DNA from: CAYJBH01 sp964370765
Lineage (GTDB): Bacteria > Bacillota > Clostridia > Oscillospirales > Ruminococcaceae
NCBI GenBank assembly: GCA_964370765.1
Contig: CAYJKW010000022.1
Coordinates: 1 to 30,353, forward strand
Length of the DNA: 30,353 nt
Direction: 5' to 3'
Part shown: in pieces, positions 1 through 7,345 of the stretch
How the letters are laid out: each line of letters starts with the position of its first letter
Position numbering within the stretch: the stretch's first letter is position 1
The notes under the pieces: model-generated
The model's input: only the letters and a program-made list of their open reading frames with translations
What the model was told of the DNA's origin: nothing
Databases searched by the model: none
Position numbers and translations under genes: made by a program

Positions 1-12
1 TTGTGGCCGCAC

Positions 13-46
13 AAAAAAACCGAGAACCCTAAGGTTCTCGGTTTTT
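13..46 (-). terminator. Rho-independent terminator after tRNA-Leu
   Basis: A 9-bp perfect stem (20-28 with 33-41) closes a 4-base loop. Read on the minus strand it is followed by a run of seven T (complement of 13-19). It begins directly after the encoded CCA end of the tRNA, so it most likely ends that transcript. Outer A/T pairs could extend the stem and let it work in both directions. Confidence 0.85.
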
Positions 47-132
47 GGTGCGGACAACAGGACTTGAACCTGCACGAAATTTCTTTCATTAGCCCCTCAA
101 GCTAACGTGTCTGCCTATTCCACCATGTCCGC
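46..132 (-). tRNA. tRNA-Leu (anticodon GAG), CCA encoded
   Basis: The reverse complement folds as a class II tRNA. The acceptor stem is GCGGACA (126-132) with TGTCCGC (50-56), followed by discriminator A and an encoded CCA (46-48). The anticodon stem is TTAGC/GCTAA around the loop TTGAGGG, so the anticodon is GAG, which reads CUU/CUC leucine codons. There is a long variable arm (around GAAAGAAATTTC), typical of tRNA-Leu, and a T-arm with TTCAAGT. It lies alone on the minus strand with its own promoter and terminator. Confidence 0.95.
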
Positions 133-136
133 GACT

Positions 137-158
137 AAAGTTGGATTAAACCAACTTT
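137..158. repeat. Hairpin in the tRNA leader
   Basis: A perfect 8-bp inverted repeat (137-144 with 151-158, 6-base loop) lies between the predicted transcription start and the tRNA 5' end. No T-run follows in either direction, so it is not a classic terminator. It may be a 5' leader structure removed by RNase P. Confidence 0.5.
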
Positions 159-162
159 TGAT

Positions 163-191
163 ATTATATCATATCGATAAAACTATTTCAA
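163..191 (-). promoter_or_regulatory. Sigma-A promoter of tRNA-Leu
   Basis: On the minus strand, TTGAAA (186-191), a 17-base spacer and TATAAT (163-168), with an upstream TG dinucleotide making an extended -10. The predicted start is about 24 bases before the tRNA. Confidence 0.8.
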
Positions 192-245
192 TACTTTTCT
201 GTATTTTTATGATACACTGATTTTAACCAAGATTAACACAAAATA

Positions 246-1319
246 TTACAGACCAAGAGCGGAGATTTTTCTTGAAAGCAATTCCGGATTGGATGAGTAG
301 GCAAGTGCATTTTCTTTGGTGATTGCCTTTGTTTGAAGTAGGTTTAACAGGCTTTTATCCATACTTTGCATACCATCGGTAAGTGATGATGTATTCAGGA
401 GATTATCAATTTGATGTATCTTATTCTCGCGGATTAGGTTCTTGATTGCAGGGTTAACAGTCATTATCTCAAAGGCCGGCACACGCTCACCTGTAACAGT
501 TGGAACAAGTTGTTGGCAAACTATTGCAGTTAATACCATTGCAAGCTGTAACCGTATCTGGTGTTGCTGATCAGGTGGGAAAACGTCAACAATACGATCA
601 ATTGTAGCCCCAGCACCTGTGGTGTGGAGGCTGGACAAGACAAGATGGCCTGTTTCTGCCGCTGTCATGCCTACCTCAATAGTTTCCTTGTCGCGAAGCT
701 CCCCGATTAATATAACATCAGGACTTTGCCTTAACGCACTCCTTAGCGCCATTACAAAGCTCTCAGTATCAAGGTTAACCTCACGTTGAGATACAATGCT
801 ACTACTATGCTGATGTAGAAACTCGATTGGATCTTCAAGTGTTATAATATGTTGTTGTCGGCTACGGTTGATTTCATCTATCATACAGGCAAGCGTGGTG
901 CTTTTTCCGCTTCCTGCTGCACCTGTTACTAATACAAAACCACGTTCATTACGACAGATATTCATTATTTCAGGTGGTATATGAAGTTCAGTAGGGTGGG
1001 GAAGGTTAAAGGTAATGACCCTAATAACGGCCGCAAGTGTTCCGCGTTGCTTATAGGTATTAACTCTAAAGCGTGAAAGATTTTTAATTGCAAATGAAAA
1101 ATCATCATCGCCTTTATCCAGCAATTTTGAAATATCACGATTATTTGCATATTCATATATTTGTTTAATAATTGTAGTTGTATCATCAGGTTTTAACAGT
1201 TGATCAGAAAATATAGCCATGCTACCTTTGACCTTGGCGGTTATAGGAAGGCCTGAGATGATAAAAATATCTGAAGCACCCTGTTGAACAATGTTTTGAA
1301 CTAATGATGCAAAATCCAT
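246..1319 (-). CDS. pilT: Type IV pilus retraction ATPase PilT
   Basis: A hexameric cytoplasmic ATPase of the T2SS/T4P family that in known systems powers pilin disassembly and pilus retraction. The 357 residues match PilT (about 340-370) and not PilB, which is over 500. Walker A is GAAGSGKST (133-141), the Asp box ITLEDPIEF (159-167), Walker B VILIGELRD (202-210) and the His box GHLVLSSLHT (224-233). The C-terminal AIKNLIRENK (291-300) is the PilT-characteristic AIRNLIRE motif needed for retraction in studied homologues. It is the last gene of the pilus operon, with SD AAGGGGAG before the ATG and a 15-base gap from the gene before it. It is the only secretion ATPase here; no pilB lies within the operon. 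I see no clear terminator between it and the tRNA promoter. Confidence 0.93.
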   Translation of the reverse strand: MDFASLVQNIVQQGASDIFIISGLPITAKVKGSMAIFSDQLLKPDDTTTIIKQIYEYANNRDISKLLDKGDDDFSFAIKNLSRFRVNTYKQRGTLAAVIRVITFNLPHPTELHIPPEIMNICRNERGFVLVTGAAGSGKSTTLACMIDEINRSRQQHIITLEDPIEFLHQHSSSIVSQREVNLDTESFVMALRSALRQSPDVILIGELRDKETIEVGMTAAETGHLVLSSLHTTGAGATIDRIVDVFPPDQQHQIRLQLAMVLTAIVCQQLVPTVTGERVPAFEIMTVNPAIKNLIRENKIHQIDNLLNTSSLTDGMQSMDKSLLNLLQTKAITKENALAYSSNPELLSRKISALGL

Positions 1320-1334
1320 TTTACTCCCCTTAAT

Positions 1335-1787
1335 CTATTGGAAAACCGGAAATGCGGTACTGCTTTCCCATTCTTCTATATATAGTAATTGCCATCGTGT
1401 GACCTCATAGCTACCGTCAAGATTCAGCTTAACTTCACTATGGATACTTTCCTGTTCGTCCACAGGAGTATCAAACGAAACATATATATTATTCTCTCTT
1501 AGCTCCACGCTATAATCAGATAGGCCACTTAATTCATCATATAGATCCATTTTTGTATCAGAGGATGTGGACTCTAGTATGGCGTGTAGCTCGGCTAATT
1601 TTATCTGTGCCTTTGTGTCAGCTGCATAAAACTCCTCGGTTGTAGTTGCTACGTTTTTACTTAGATTGTTGTCTGAGTTGGCAGATACAAAAGACAATGT
1701 AGCAAATGTTATTAATGCAAGCAGAACAAAAACAACAAGCAAAAGGCTTGTGCCTATGGGTACACCCATCTGTTGCGGTTTGTTCAT
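1335..1787 (-). CDS. PilX-like minor pilin candidate
   Basis: A 150-residue protein with one N-terminal membrane helix (about 13-35), starting MGVPIGTSLLLVVFVLL, then SANSDNNLSKN and an EEFYAADTKAQIKLAEL helix. The layout (hydrophobic N-terminal helix continuing as an amphipathic helix with a YxAD-type motif, then a small beta-rich domain) resembles PilX/minor-pilin proteins. The Glu+5 of a canonical prepilin signal is absent, so processing by a prepilin peptidase is uncertain. It lies between the prepilin-like gene and pilT, and operon position is the best clue to function. I cannot assign a family name with certainty. Confidence 0.7.
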   Translation of the reverse strand: MNKPQQMGVPIGTSLLLVVFVLLALITFATLSFVSANSDNNLSKNVATTTEEFYAADTKAQIKLAELHAILESTSSDTKMDLYDELSGLSDYSVELRENNIYVSFDTPVDEQESIHSEVKLNLDGSYEVTRWQLLYIEEWESSTAFPVFQ

Positions 1788-1791
1788 AATT

Positions 1792-2199
1792 TTAATTCCT
1801 ATGCGGTTGATAAAATGTTGCCTCTAGATTGTATAGCGGTGTTTCACTGTCAAAAAGCTCTATTGATAAAGTATAAAGTCCATCCTTAGATGATTCGGTG
1901 AACGTGGCATGATAATCTCCATCCGGAGTAAAGGCTCCGGAACTGTCAAAATCGCAGAAGAATGCACACTCTGTCTCTTCGGCTGATGTCTTTTCAATTA
2001 GAAGAGGTAGACCACCCTCTCGGTATATCTCCGCAGCAGTCTGGGCGGCTGCAACAGCACTGTTTCTTTTAATACTTTCCTGTGCAATGTTATGTGCCGA
2101 TAAAAATAGCTCTATGCATACAACAGAACAAAGTGAAAAAAACAAGATAGAGACAATTAATTCTATTAAAAACAGGCCGGATTTTGAGTGTGTTCTCAT
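1792..2199 (-). CDS. Prepilin-like protein with class III signal
   Basis: A 135-residue protein whose N-terminus reads KSG-LFLIELIVSILFF. Gly8 would be the -1 residue and Glu13 the conserved +5 residue of a type IV prepilin signal (compare G-FTLIE); residue +1 is Leu instead of the usual Phe. A membrane helix follows, then a short soluble domain with two Cys (ECAFFCDFDS) that could form a disulphide. This is the only protein in the operon with a recognisable prepilin cleavage site. Whether it is the major subunit or a minor pseudopilin cannot be told. No prepilin peptidase gene is in the window, so processing would need one encoded elsewhere. Confidence 0.75.
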   Translation of the reverse strand: MRTHSKSGLFLIELIVSILFFSLCSVVCIELFLSAHNIAQESIKRNSAVAAAQTAAEIYREGGLPLLIEKTSAEETECAFFCDFDSSGAFTPDGDYHATFTESSKDGLYTLSIELFDSETPLYNLEATFYQPHRN

Positions 2200-2210
2200 A
2201 TACGGTCTCC

Positions 2211-2690
2211 TTATAGTGTGGATATTGCAAGTGACATGGTGTTATCATTTCTATCTGCTACAGTAAAGGTGTAAAGTCCGCCTGTCTGTTCAATATGGAA
2301 ATTACTAATTTCAAGTAGAGGTTGGCCGGCAGATTTTGTTGGGGTTATATCAGACTTAGTGAATAATTCATAAAGATGATTATCATGCAGATAGATATAG
2401 CGAACAAATTCTCCCTCAGGCAAAGTTTCCTTTATTACCAAAACATTGGTATCATCCTCTAACTCACCTATAGAGATAGCACCTACAACATTATTTTGAT
2501 TTAGCTGTTTCTTAAGATACGAGATTGCAGTTCTTGATGTAAACTCGCTTTCCATATCAGCGGCTATGTTCTCATATACACGTGTTCCAAAAAAAACGAG
2601 CAACAAAGCAGTTATAGCAAACACAGCAAATAAGGATAGTGTAAATAACATATCCACTGTGTGTTTAGCTTGTTTAACCTTAATATTCAT
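2211..2690 (-). CDS. Pilus-operon membrane protein (DUF4860-like)
   Basis: A 159-residue protein with an N-terminal membrane helix (about 13-35, VDMLFTLSLFAVFAITALLLV) and a soluble part with the sequence SRTAISYLKKQLNQNN, resembling the DUF4860 proteins that accompany type IV pilus genes in Clostridia (from memory; family match not computed). I chose the ATG at 2690. It has AGGTGA five bases upstream, while the in-frame GTG at 2696 has no SD and overlaps the previous stop. Only two bases separate it from the upstream stop, which suggests translational coupling. Its likely role is a pseudopilin-like structural component; this is inferred from context. Confidence 0.7.
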   Translation of the reverse strand: MNIKVKQAKHTVDMLFTLSLFAVFAITALLLVFFGTRVYENIAADMESEFTSRTAISYLKKQLNQNNVVGAISIGELEDDTNVLVIKETLPEGEFVRYIYLHDNHLYELFTKSDITPTKSAGQPLLEISNFHIEQTGGLYTFTVADRNDNTMSLAISTL

Positions 2691-2692
2691 AA

Positions 2693-2998
2693 TCACCTAC
2701 GTAAAACCGTAATATCCGGCATAATATTGGGGGCAAATGCATCATAATGTACAATGTATTGTTCCATATCTATCTGTAGAGAATAGTTTTCAATGAGCTC
2801 ATTAAGACTTGCAGGGTATGCACCGTTAGTGGCATAGCTATGTGTACAGCTGCGGGTAATAGCATCCTGTAACGTTTCCAGCGCAAGTTCATCACTGGTG
2901 CCATCAAGTGATGTCAAGCCCCAGTAAACAACCGACAATATTATAGCAAATATTGCGATGTTTAATATATAGTTTTTTTTGCTTTTTATAAACTTCAT
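2693..2998 (-). CDS. Small pilus-operon membrane protein, unknown function
   Basis: A 101-residue protein with a basic N-terminus (MKFIKSKKNY), one membrane helix (about 11-28) and an extracytoplasmic domain. That domain contains YATNGAYPASLNELIENY and ends NIMPDITVLRR. The G-x-YP-x-SL motif resembles the alphaC/beta junction of pseudopilins (for example GspG-like proteins), but the prepilin GFTLIE signal is missing. Its gene begins five bases after pilC. I recognise the pattern as recurrent in clostridial pilus loci, but no function is known to me. Confidence 0.65.
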   Translation of the reverse strand: MKFIKSKKNYILNIAIFAIILSVVYWGLTSLDGTSDELALETLQDAITRSCTHSYATNGAYPASLNELIENYSLQIDMEQYIVHYDAFAPNIMPDITVLRR

Positions 2999-3002
2999 TG
3001 TG

Positions 3003-4058
3003 TTAACCCATGTGCGAAATAATACTCATAAGTGGCAACATAACTGATAGTAAGATTGCACCAACAATTACTGATAGAATTGCTACAATTGTAGGTTCGA
3101 TAATAGAAACAATATTTTCAAGACGCCTTGTAACGTCCTCATCATAACGGGTGGAGATACTCTGCATTACGCTGTCTACCTTACCGGTTTTAAATCCGAC
3201 GGCAAGCATTCTTGCATATACACCGGAAAAAATCTTGTTCTCTATCATAGAAGAAGCAAAAGGTTTACCATCTTCCATATCTTTGCGTAGTGTGAGTATT
3301 TTTTTTCTTAATCCATCATTGTCTACCATCTTTTCTACCATTCCAAGACTCTCGTCTGTATCTAGTCCACTGGATAACATAAGTGATAGACCACCGGCAA
3401 ATCTAGCAACAGAAATATTTTCAACAATATTGCGTGTAACGAAAAAATGCTCTCTAAATTTTTTGGAATACTGCTTGCCTTTTGCTGTAAATGTTCCTAA
3501 AAGAACGGCAACCACGAGTACAGCTATCACGGCAAATATTATAACAATATTATTTGATACAGCAGTACCGATATCCATAATTACCCTTGAAAAGCCAGTG
3601 ATTTCACTGCCCAACTGCTGGAATACTGAGTTGAAAATAGGCATTACATTTATTACAAGAACGGAGATAACAAGTAACATCATAATAACCATAACGAGAG
3701 GGTAGGTGACTGAATGGCGAATAGTTTTGCGTAGGCTATCTTCTCTTGCATAGTAAAGAGAAAGAGAGTTAAAAACCGTTTCAAGACGCCCGGAAACCTC
3801 ACCGATTTGTAACATGGTTAACATGTAGGATGGGAAGACCTCTGCCTTTAACAATGCTACGGATAGAGGGTTGCCTAATTCAAGCTCGTTGATAATTGTA
3901 TCAAACAAAGTTTTAGATTCGGCATCTTGCGCCTCCTCGAGCATTATATAGAAACCCTCGATAACCGTTAAACCGGAGCCGAGAATTAACCCCATCTGCT
4001 CACAAAAAGTCGAAAGGTCGGCAAATGATAGCCCTTTAGTAGGTGTATTTTTCTGCAT
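3003..4058 (-). CDS. pilC: Type IV pilus inner-membrane platform PilC/GspF
   Basis: The polytopic platform protein on which the pilus ATPase acts. It has 351 residues and two GspF domains in tandem (about 10-130 and 212-335). Each has the family pattern, for example GLILGSGLTVIEG / LQIGEVSGRLE and GGLSLMLSSGLDTDESL / LAVGFKTGKVD. Membrane helices lie at about 117-140, 165-190 and 325-348. It is shorter than proteobacterial PilC (about 400) because the N-terminal extension is missing. Its ATG lies inside the 3' end of the transglutaminase gene (overlap 4036-4058) with SD AGGAG, so the two are probably translationally coupled. Confidence 0.92.
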   Translation of the reverse strand: MQKNTPTKGLSFADLSTFCEQMGLILGSGLTVIEGFYIMLEEAQDAESKTLFDTIINELELGNPLSVALLKAEVFPSYMLTMLQIGEVSGRLETVFNSLSLYYAREDSLRKTIRHSVTYPLVMVIMMLLVISVLVINVMPIFNSVFQQLGSEITGFSRVIMDIGTAVSNNIVIIFAVIAVLVVAVLLGTFTAKGKQYSKKFREHFFVTRNIVENISVARFAGGLSLMLSSGLDTDESLGMVEKMVDNDGLRKKILTLRKDMEDGKPFASSMIENKIFSGVYARMLAVGFKTGKVDSVMQSISTRYDEDVTRRLENIVSIIEPTIVAILSVIVGAILLSVMLPLMSIISHMG

Positions 4059-5007
4059 AGTTATCTCCTGATCCTATGAATGTCGTATCGCTACCGTTAT
4101 CGGTAAAGGTTGGGTCCATTAAGCTCCATTCTGTTCCGTTAAATTCAATTGCTCCGATCCATCCAGTTTCCTTTGTATAAACATCTATCCAGGCATGGTA
4201 TACCTCACCTGCATAGCCTATTACAAGCTTAGTAGGTACATTTTGTGAACGCAACATAGCTGTCATTACAGCTGCATAGTCAAAACATATACCATAACCT
4301 GTAGAGATAGTTTCGTCTAAAATCGGAAGATAACCTGATATCTCACCGTTAGCCGCCTGCTCAGCCTTATCGTAATCATAAGTAATGCTTTGTTGTGTGT
4401 ATTCAAACACCCTCTCTATAAACTCCATGTCGTTGGATGTGTAGGAATATAGGAGCTGAGCCTCGAGTACAGCATCAGTAGTTGTGCTAAAATCAACATA
4501 CTGGTTAGAATATAAGAATGGTGAAAATTCATCCTCTATCGTAGCCAATAATGTTTGTGAGTCAACCGAGTAATACTCGGTGCCGGAAGACTGTTCGAAC
4601 GTTTGAAGTGTGTATGTTCCGGATCCACCTGTAAGCGGAAATGTCTGAAAACCTGTTTTGCCATGGAGATCATATGTATAGGTTTCACCAAGCGAATCAA
4701 CTACGCGGAACTTTATCTTTCCTGTGTGCGATCCAACATATTCCACCATTATATAGCCTTTAGAGCTGTTAGAATAATCTATATTAACATATGCATTACT
4801 AAATACCGCTACACCATCAGCTGATGGAATTCTATTATTTACATCTAATGATTCCCTAATAGGTGTTTCTGGTAGAGGCGGCAAATCCTCTTTCTCCGGT
4901 TCAAGAAAAGGAATTGAAAGCGCAGCAGTAGCCCCCCCCTCAGAAGCCATACATCCAGAGAGAGTGACACATATAATTAAAAACACAATTAGGTATTTTT
5001 TTAGCAT
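4036..5007 (-). CDS. Transglutaminase-like lipoprotein
   Basis: A 323-residue predicted lipoprotein with signal peptide and lipobox LSGC (Cys19). It has an N-terminal beta-rich region and a C-terminal transglutaminase-like cysteine peptidase fold. The probable catalytic triad is Cys241 (GYGICFDYA), His271 (YHAWIDV) and Asp298 (LMDPTF). Such domains in bacteria act as proteases, amidases or cross-linkers on the cell surface; the substrate is unknown. It is first in the pilus operon, with the promoter about 40 bases upstream. A role in anchoring, trimming or cross-linking the appendage or cell wall is my inference from position. Confidence 0.85.
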   Translation of the reverse strand: MLKKYLIVFLIICVTLSGCMASEGGATAALSIPFLEPEKEDLPPLPETPIRESLDVNNRIPSADGVAVFSNAYVNIDYSNSSKGYIMVEYVGSHTGKIKFRVVDSLGETYTYDLHGKTGFQTFPLTGGSGTYTLQTFEQSSGTEYYSVDSQTLLATIEDEFSPFLYSNQYVDFSTTTDAVLEAQLLYSYTSNDMEFIERVFEYTQQSITYDYDKAEQAANGEISGYLPILDETISTGYGICFDYAAVMTAMLRSQNVPTKLVIGYAGEVYHAWIDVYTKETGWIGAIEFNGTEWSLMDPTFTDNGSDTTFIGSGDNYAEKYTY

Positions 5008-5047
5008 AGACTGTTACGCCCTTTTAAACAAGATATGTCGCATCATA

Positions 5048-5076
5048 ATTATACTATAAACAGGATAATTTTGCAA
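5048..5076 (-). promoter_or_regulatory. Sigma-A promoter of the pilus operon
   Basis: Minus strand TTGCAA (5071-5076), a 17-base spacer and TATAAT (5048-5053). The predicted leader to the lipoprotein ATG is about 34 bases and contains AAAGGG as SD. The -35 element lies inside the 44-base palindrome at 5060-5103. Confidence 0.75.
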
Positions 5077-5103
5077 CTATGATAGTGTCAAAAATTATCC
5101 TGT
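5060..5103. repeat. 44-base palindrome between rnfB and the pilus operon
   Basis: Outer arms of 13 bp match perfectly (5060-5072 with 5091-5103), and an inner ACTAT-G-ATAGT dyad sits at the centre. It lies 12 bases after the rnfB stop and covers the pilus -35 element. Only a short TTT follows on the minus strand, so it is a poor intrinsic terminator. It could be an rnf 3' end structure, an operator for the pilus promoter, or both. Confidence 0.7.
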
Positions 5104-5114
5104 ACGATTGGTTA

Positions 5115-5933
5115 TTATTTAGAATGATATAGCTGGTTAACTGGTTCGGAAATACACTGCATAGGACATGTTTCGCTACAACTTCCACAGCCGGTGCATA
5201 GTTGTTGGTCGATAATGGCATTGTTATCGGTAACAGAGATTGCCTTTGGCTCGGTTGGACATACCTTGGTGCATTTCATACACCCTATACATCCTGCACT
5301 ACATGCCTTGCGAGTAATGTTGCCCCTGTCTTTATTTGCACAAAGCACAACCGGCTTTCTGTTGCCTGATACTAACGAAATGATACTTTTGGGGCAAGCT
5401 TCCATACAAGCGCCACACCCGGTACATCTATCCATATCTATTGTTGCAAGCCCATTGTCAACTACAATTGCATCAAACTTACAAGCTATTTTACAATCAC
5501 CGTAGCCTAAACATCCGTAGGTACAGGTGCTTCTGCCACCAAAAAGTGTGGCACATGCAGCACAACTAATAACACCACTATATAGATATTTATCACTGGT
5601 ATTATTATAGTTTCCTTGACAGCGAACAACAGCCTTTTTTGTCTCGACTTCATCTACTGATTTTCCCATAATTTCGCCAAGTGCAGCAGCAACCGTGTTA
5701 CCGCCAGGTGTACATAGGTTAAGTTTATCGGTTTTCTCGGTAGCTATTGCCGATGCATAGTCAGCACAACCTGCAAATCCACAGGCGCCACAGTTAGCAC
5801 CCGGCAAGGCATTCTCCAGCAGCTCGGCCTTTTCGTCCTTTGGAACACTAAAAAGCTCTGAAAAGACTACTAATATTACACCGCCTACAGCACCGACCGC
5901 AACAATAACTACAATAGGTATAACTATTGTCAT
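5115..5933 (-). CDS. rnfB: Rnf complex subunit RnfB (multi-cluster ferredoxin)
   Basis: The cytoplasmic electron-entry subunit of the Rnf ferredoxin:NAD+ oxidoreductase, anchored by one N-terminal helix (about 3-26). The 4Fe-4S domain has ANCGACGFAGC with Cys48, 51, 56 and 74. Further on come Cys-rich segments at 105-151 and three ferredoxin-type motifs: Cys170/173/176/180, Cys215/218/221/225 and Cys246/249/252/256. The 272-residue length and many clusters match clostridial RnfB, which is longer than the proteobacterial form. ATG start with SD AGGAGG. It is last in rnfCDGEAB, the usual order in Firmicutes. Confidence 0.96.
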   Translation of the reverse strand: MTIVIPIVVIVAVGAVGGVILVVFSELFSVPKDEKAELLENALPGANCGACGFAGCADYASAIATEKTDKLNLCTPGGNTVAAALGEIMGKSVDEVETKKAVVRCQGNYNNTSDKYLYSGVISCAACATLFGGRSTCTYGCLGYGDCKIACKFDAIVVDNGLATIDMDRCTGCGACMEACPKSIISLVSGNRKPVVLCANKDRGNITRKACSAGCIGCMKCTKVCPTEPKAISVTDNNAIIDQQLCTGCGSCSETCPMQCISEPVNQLYHSK

Positions 5934-5942
5934 TCTATCCTC

Positions 5943-6539
5943 CTAAAAACTAAAAATATTCTCGATTATACCGCCAAATCCCATAAAAGATATAGATACA
6001 ATACTTGCGGAAACGAGCGTAATAGGTAAACCTACAAATGATTTAGGTGGGTTTGCATTTTCGAGTCTACGCCTTACACCGGCAAAAAGAACCATTGCAA
6101 GCATGAAGCCAAGACCGGCACCGGCAGCACATATGATGCTTTCAATATAGGTATATCCACTTTCAATATTAAGTAGTGTAACACCTAATATTGCACAGTT
6201 GGTAGTAATTAACGGAAGATATATACCAAGCGAGTTATAAAGCGGAGGGATAAACTTTTTTAGCAGTATTTCTACCAACTGTACAAGTGTAGCTATAACT
6301 AAAATAAAGCTAATGGTTGATAGATACTCAAGTCCGTTAGGGTATAATACATAGGTGTATAGGGGGTGTGTAACAGCAGTAGCAAGCACCATTACAGCAA
6401 TAACAGCACAGCTCATGCCAAATGCAGAATTAAGTTTTTTTGATACACCTAAAAATGGGCAGATACCAAGAAATTTAACTAAAACATAGTTATCAACAAG
6501 TATCATTCCAAAAAAGATTACAGCAAGTTCAGCACCCAT
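5943..6539 (-). CDS. rnfA: Rnf complex subunit RnfA
   Basis: An integral membrane subunit of 198 residues with six helices, homologous to NqrE. In solved Rnf/Nqr structures RnfA and RnfE together hold a [2Fe-2S] cluster within the membrane; the ligands here would be Cys27 (GICPFLGVS) and Cys115 (TTNCAILGV). Both are present in their conserved surroundings. Its ATG overlaps the rnfE stop by one base, and rnfB follows nine bases later. Full length and no oddities. Confidence 0.97.
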   Translation of the reverse strand: MGAELAVIFFGMILVDNYVLVKFLGICPFLGVSKKLNSAFGMSCAVIAVMVLATAVTHPLYTYVLYPNGLEYLSTISFILVIATLVQLVEILLKKFIPPLYNSLGIYLPLITTNCAILGVTLLNIESGYTYIESIICAAGAGLGFMLAMVLFAGVRRRLENANPPKSFVGLPITLVSASIVSISFMGFGGIIENIFSF

Positions 6540-7342
6540 TATTTCACCTCCTCTTTAGCAGTGTCATCTTCATAACTTTGATTTTCAGCCTGATCTGCCG
6601 ATGTGTTCACGATATCAGTAGAATGTTTGGGTTCCTCAATATTTTCCGACATTGCAGTGTGCAGGTCACCCTCGCGCTCAAAGGCAGGGCAACCGTTTTC
6701 ATTCGGACAACCTATGCAGCTGTGGCTTGTTGGTGCAGGTCCGAAGAAAGGTATTTTTTCCAACTGCAGTGCAAGTGCAATTAATATTCCATATACAAAG
6801 AATCCTCCGGCCGGAGCTGCAAAAATTGCCATAGGCTCTATAAATTCTGAGGTGATTGGGATTGAAAATAATGTTCCAGCTCCAAGCAATTCTCTAATGC
6901 CCCCCATCAACACAAGTGTAATTGTAAATCCGATACCCATCGATATGCCATCAATTGCACTGTAAAAAACATTGTTTTTGGATGCGAACATCTCGGCACG
7001 TCCAAGAATGATACAGTTAACAACGATAAGCGGGAGGAATATTCCAAGTGCGGCATCAAGATCAGGGAGAAATGCCTTTACAATCATCTGAACAACTGTA
7101 ACAAAAGTTGCGATTATAGTAATATATGCAGGAATCCTTACCTTGTCCGGAATTATATTTCTAAGTGCCGATACAACGATATTAGAGCAAACCAATACAA
7201 AAGTCGCGGCAACCCCCATTCCTAAGCCGTTGAATGCCATTGTTGTCACTGCTAGGGTCGGGCACACACCAATTATAAGGCGCAGAACAGGGTTTTCAAG
7301 CAATATGCCTTTAACCAAGAGATCTTTTATTTTTTCAATCAT
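6539..7342 (-). CDS. rnfE: Rnf complex subunit RnfE with Cys/acidic tail
   Basis: A membrane subunit homologous to NqrD and partner of RnfA. The conserved cluster ligands are Cys27 (GVCPTLAV) and Cys110 (VNCIILGRAE). Six helices end near residue 192. After that comes a tail of about 75 residues that is longer than in common RnfE proteins (about 195-235). It begins with CIGCPNENGC (Cys209, 212, 218) and continues as a hydrophilic, acidic stretch to residue 267. The Cys spacing could bind a metal, but that is speculation. ATG start with SD in the short gap after rnfG. Confidence 0.95.
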   Translation of the reverse strand: MIEKIKDLLVKGILLENPVLRLIIGVCPTLAVTTMAFNGLGMGVAATFVLVCSNIVVSALRNIIPDKVRIPAYITIIATFVTVVQMIVKAFLPDLDAALGIFLPLIVVNCIILGRAEMFASKNNVFYSAIDGISMGIGFTITLVLMGGIRELLGAGTLFSIPITSEFIEPMAIFAAPAGGFFVYGILIALALQLEKIPFFGPAPTSHSCIGCPNENGCPAFEREGDLHTAMSENIEEPKHSTDIVNTSADQAENQSYEDDTAKEEVK

Positions 7343-7345
7343 ACT

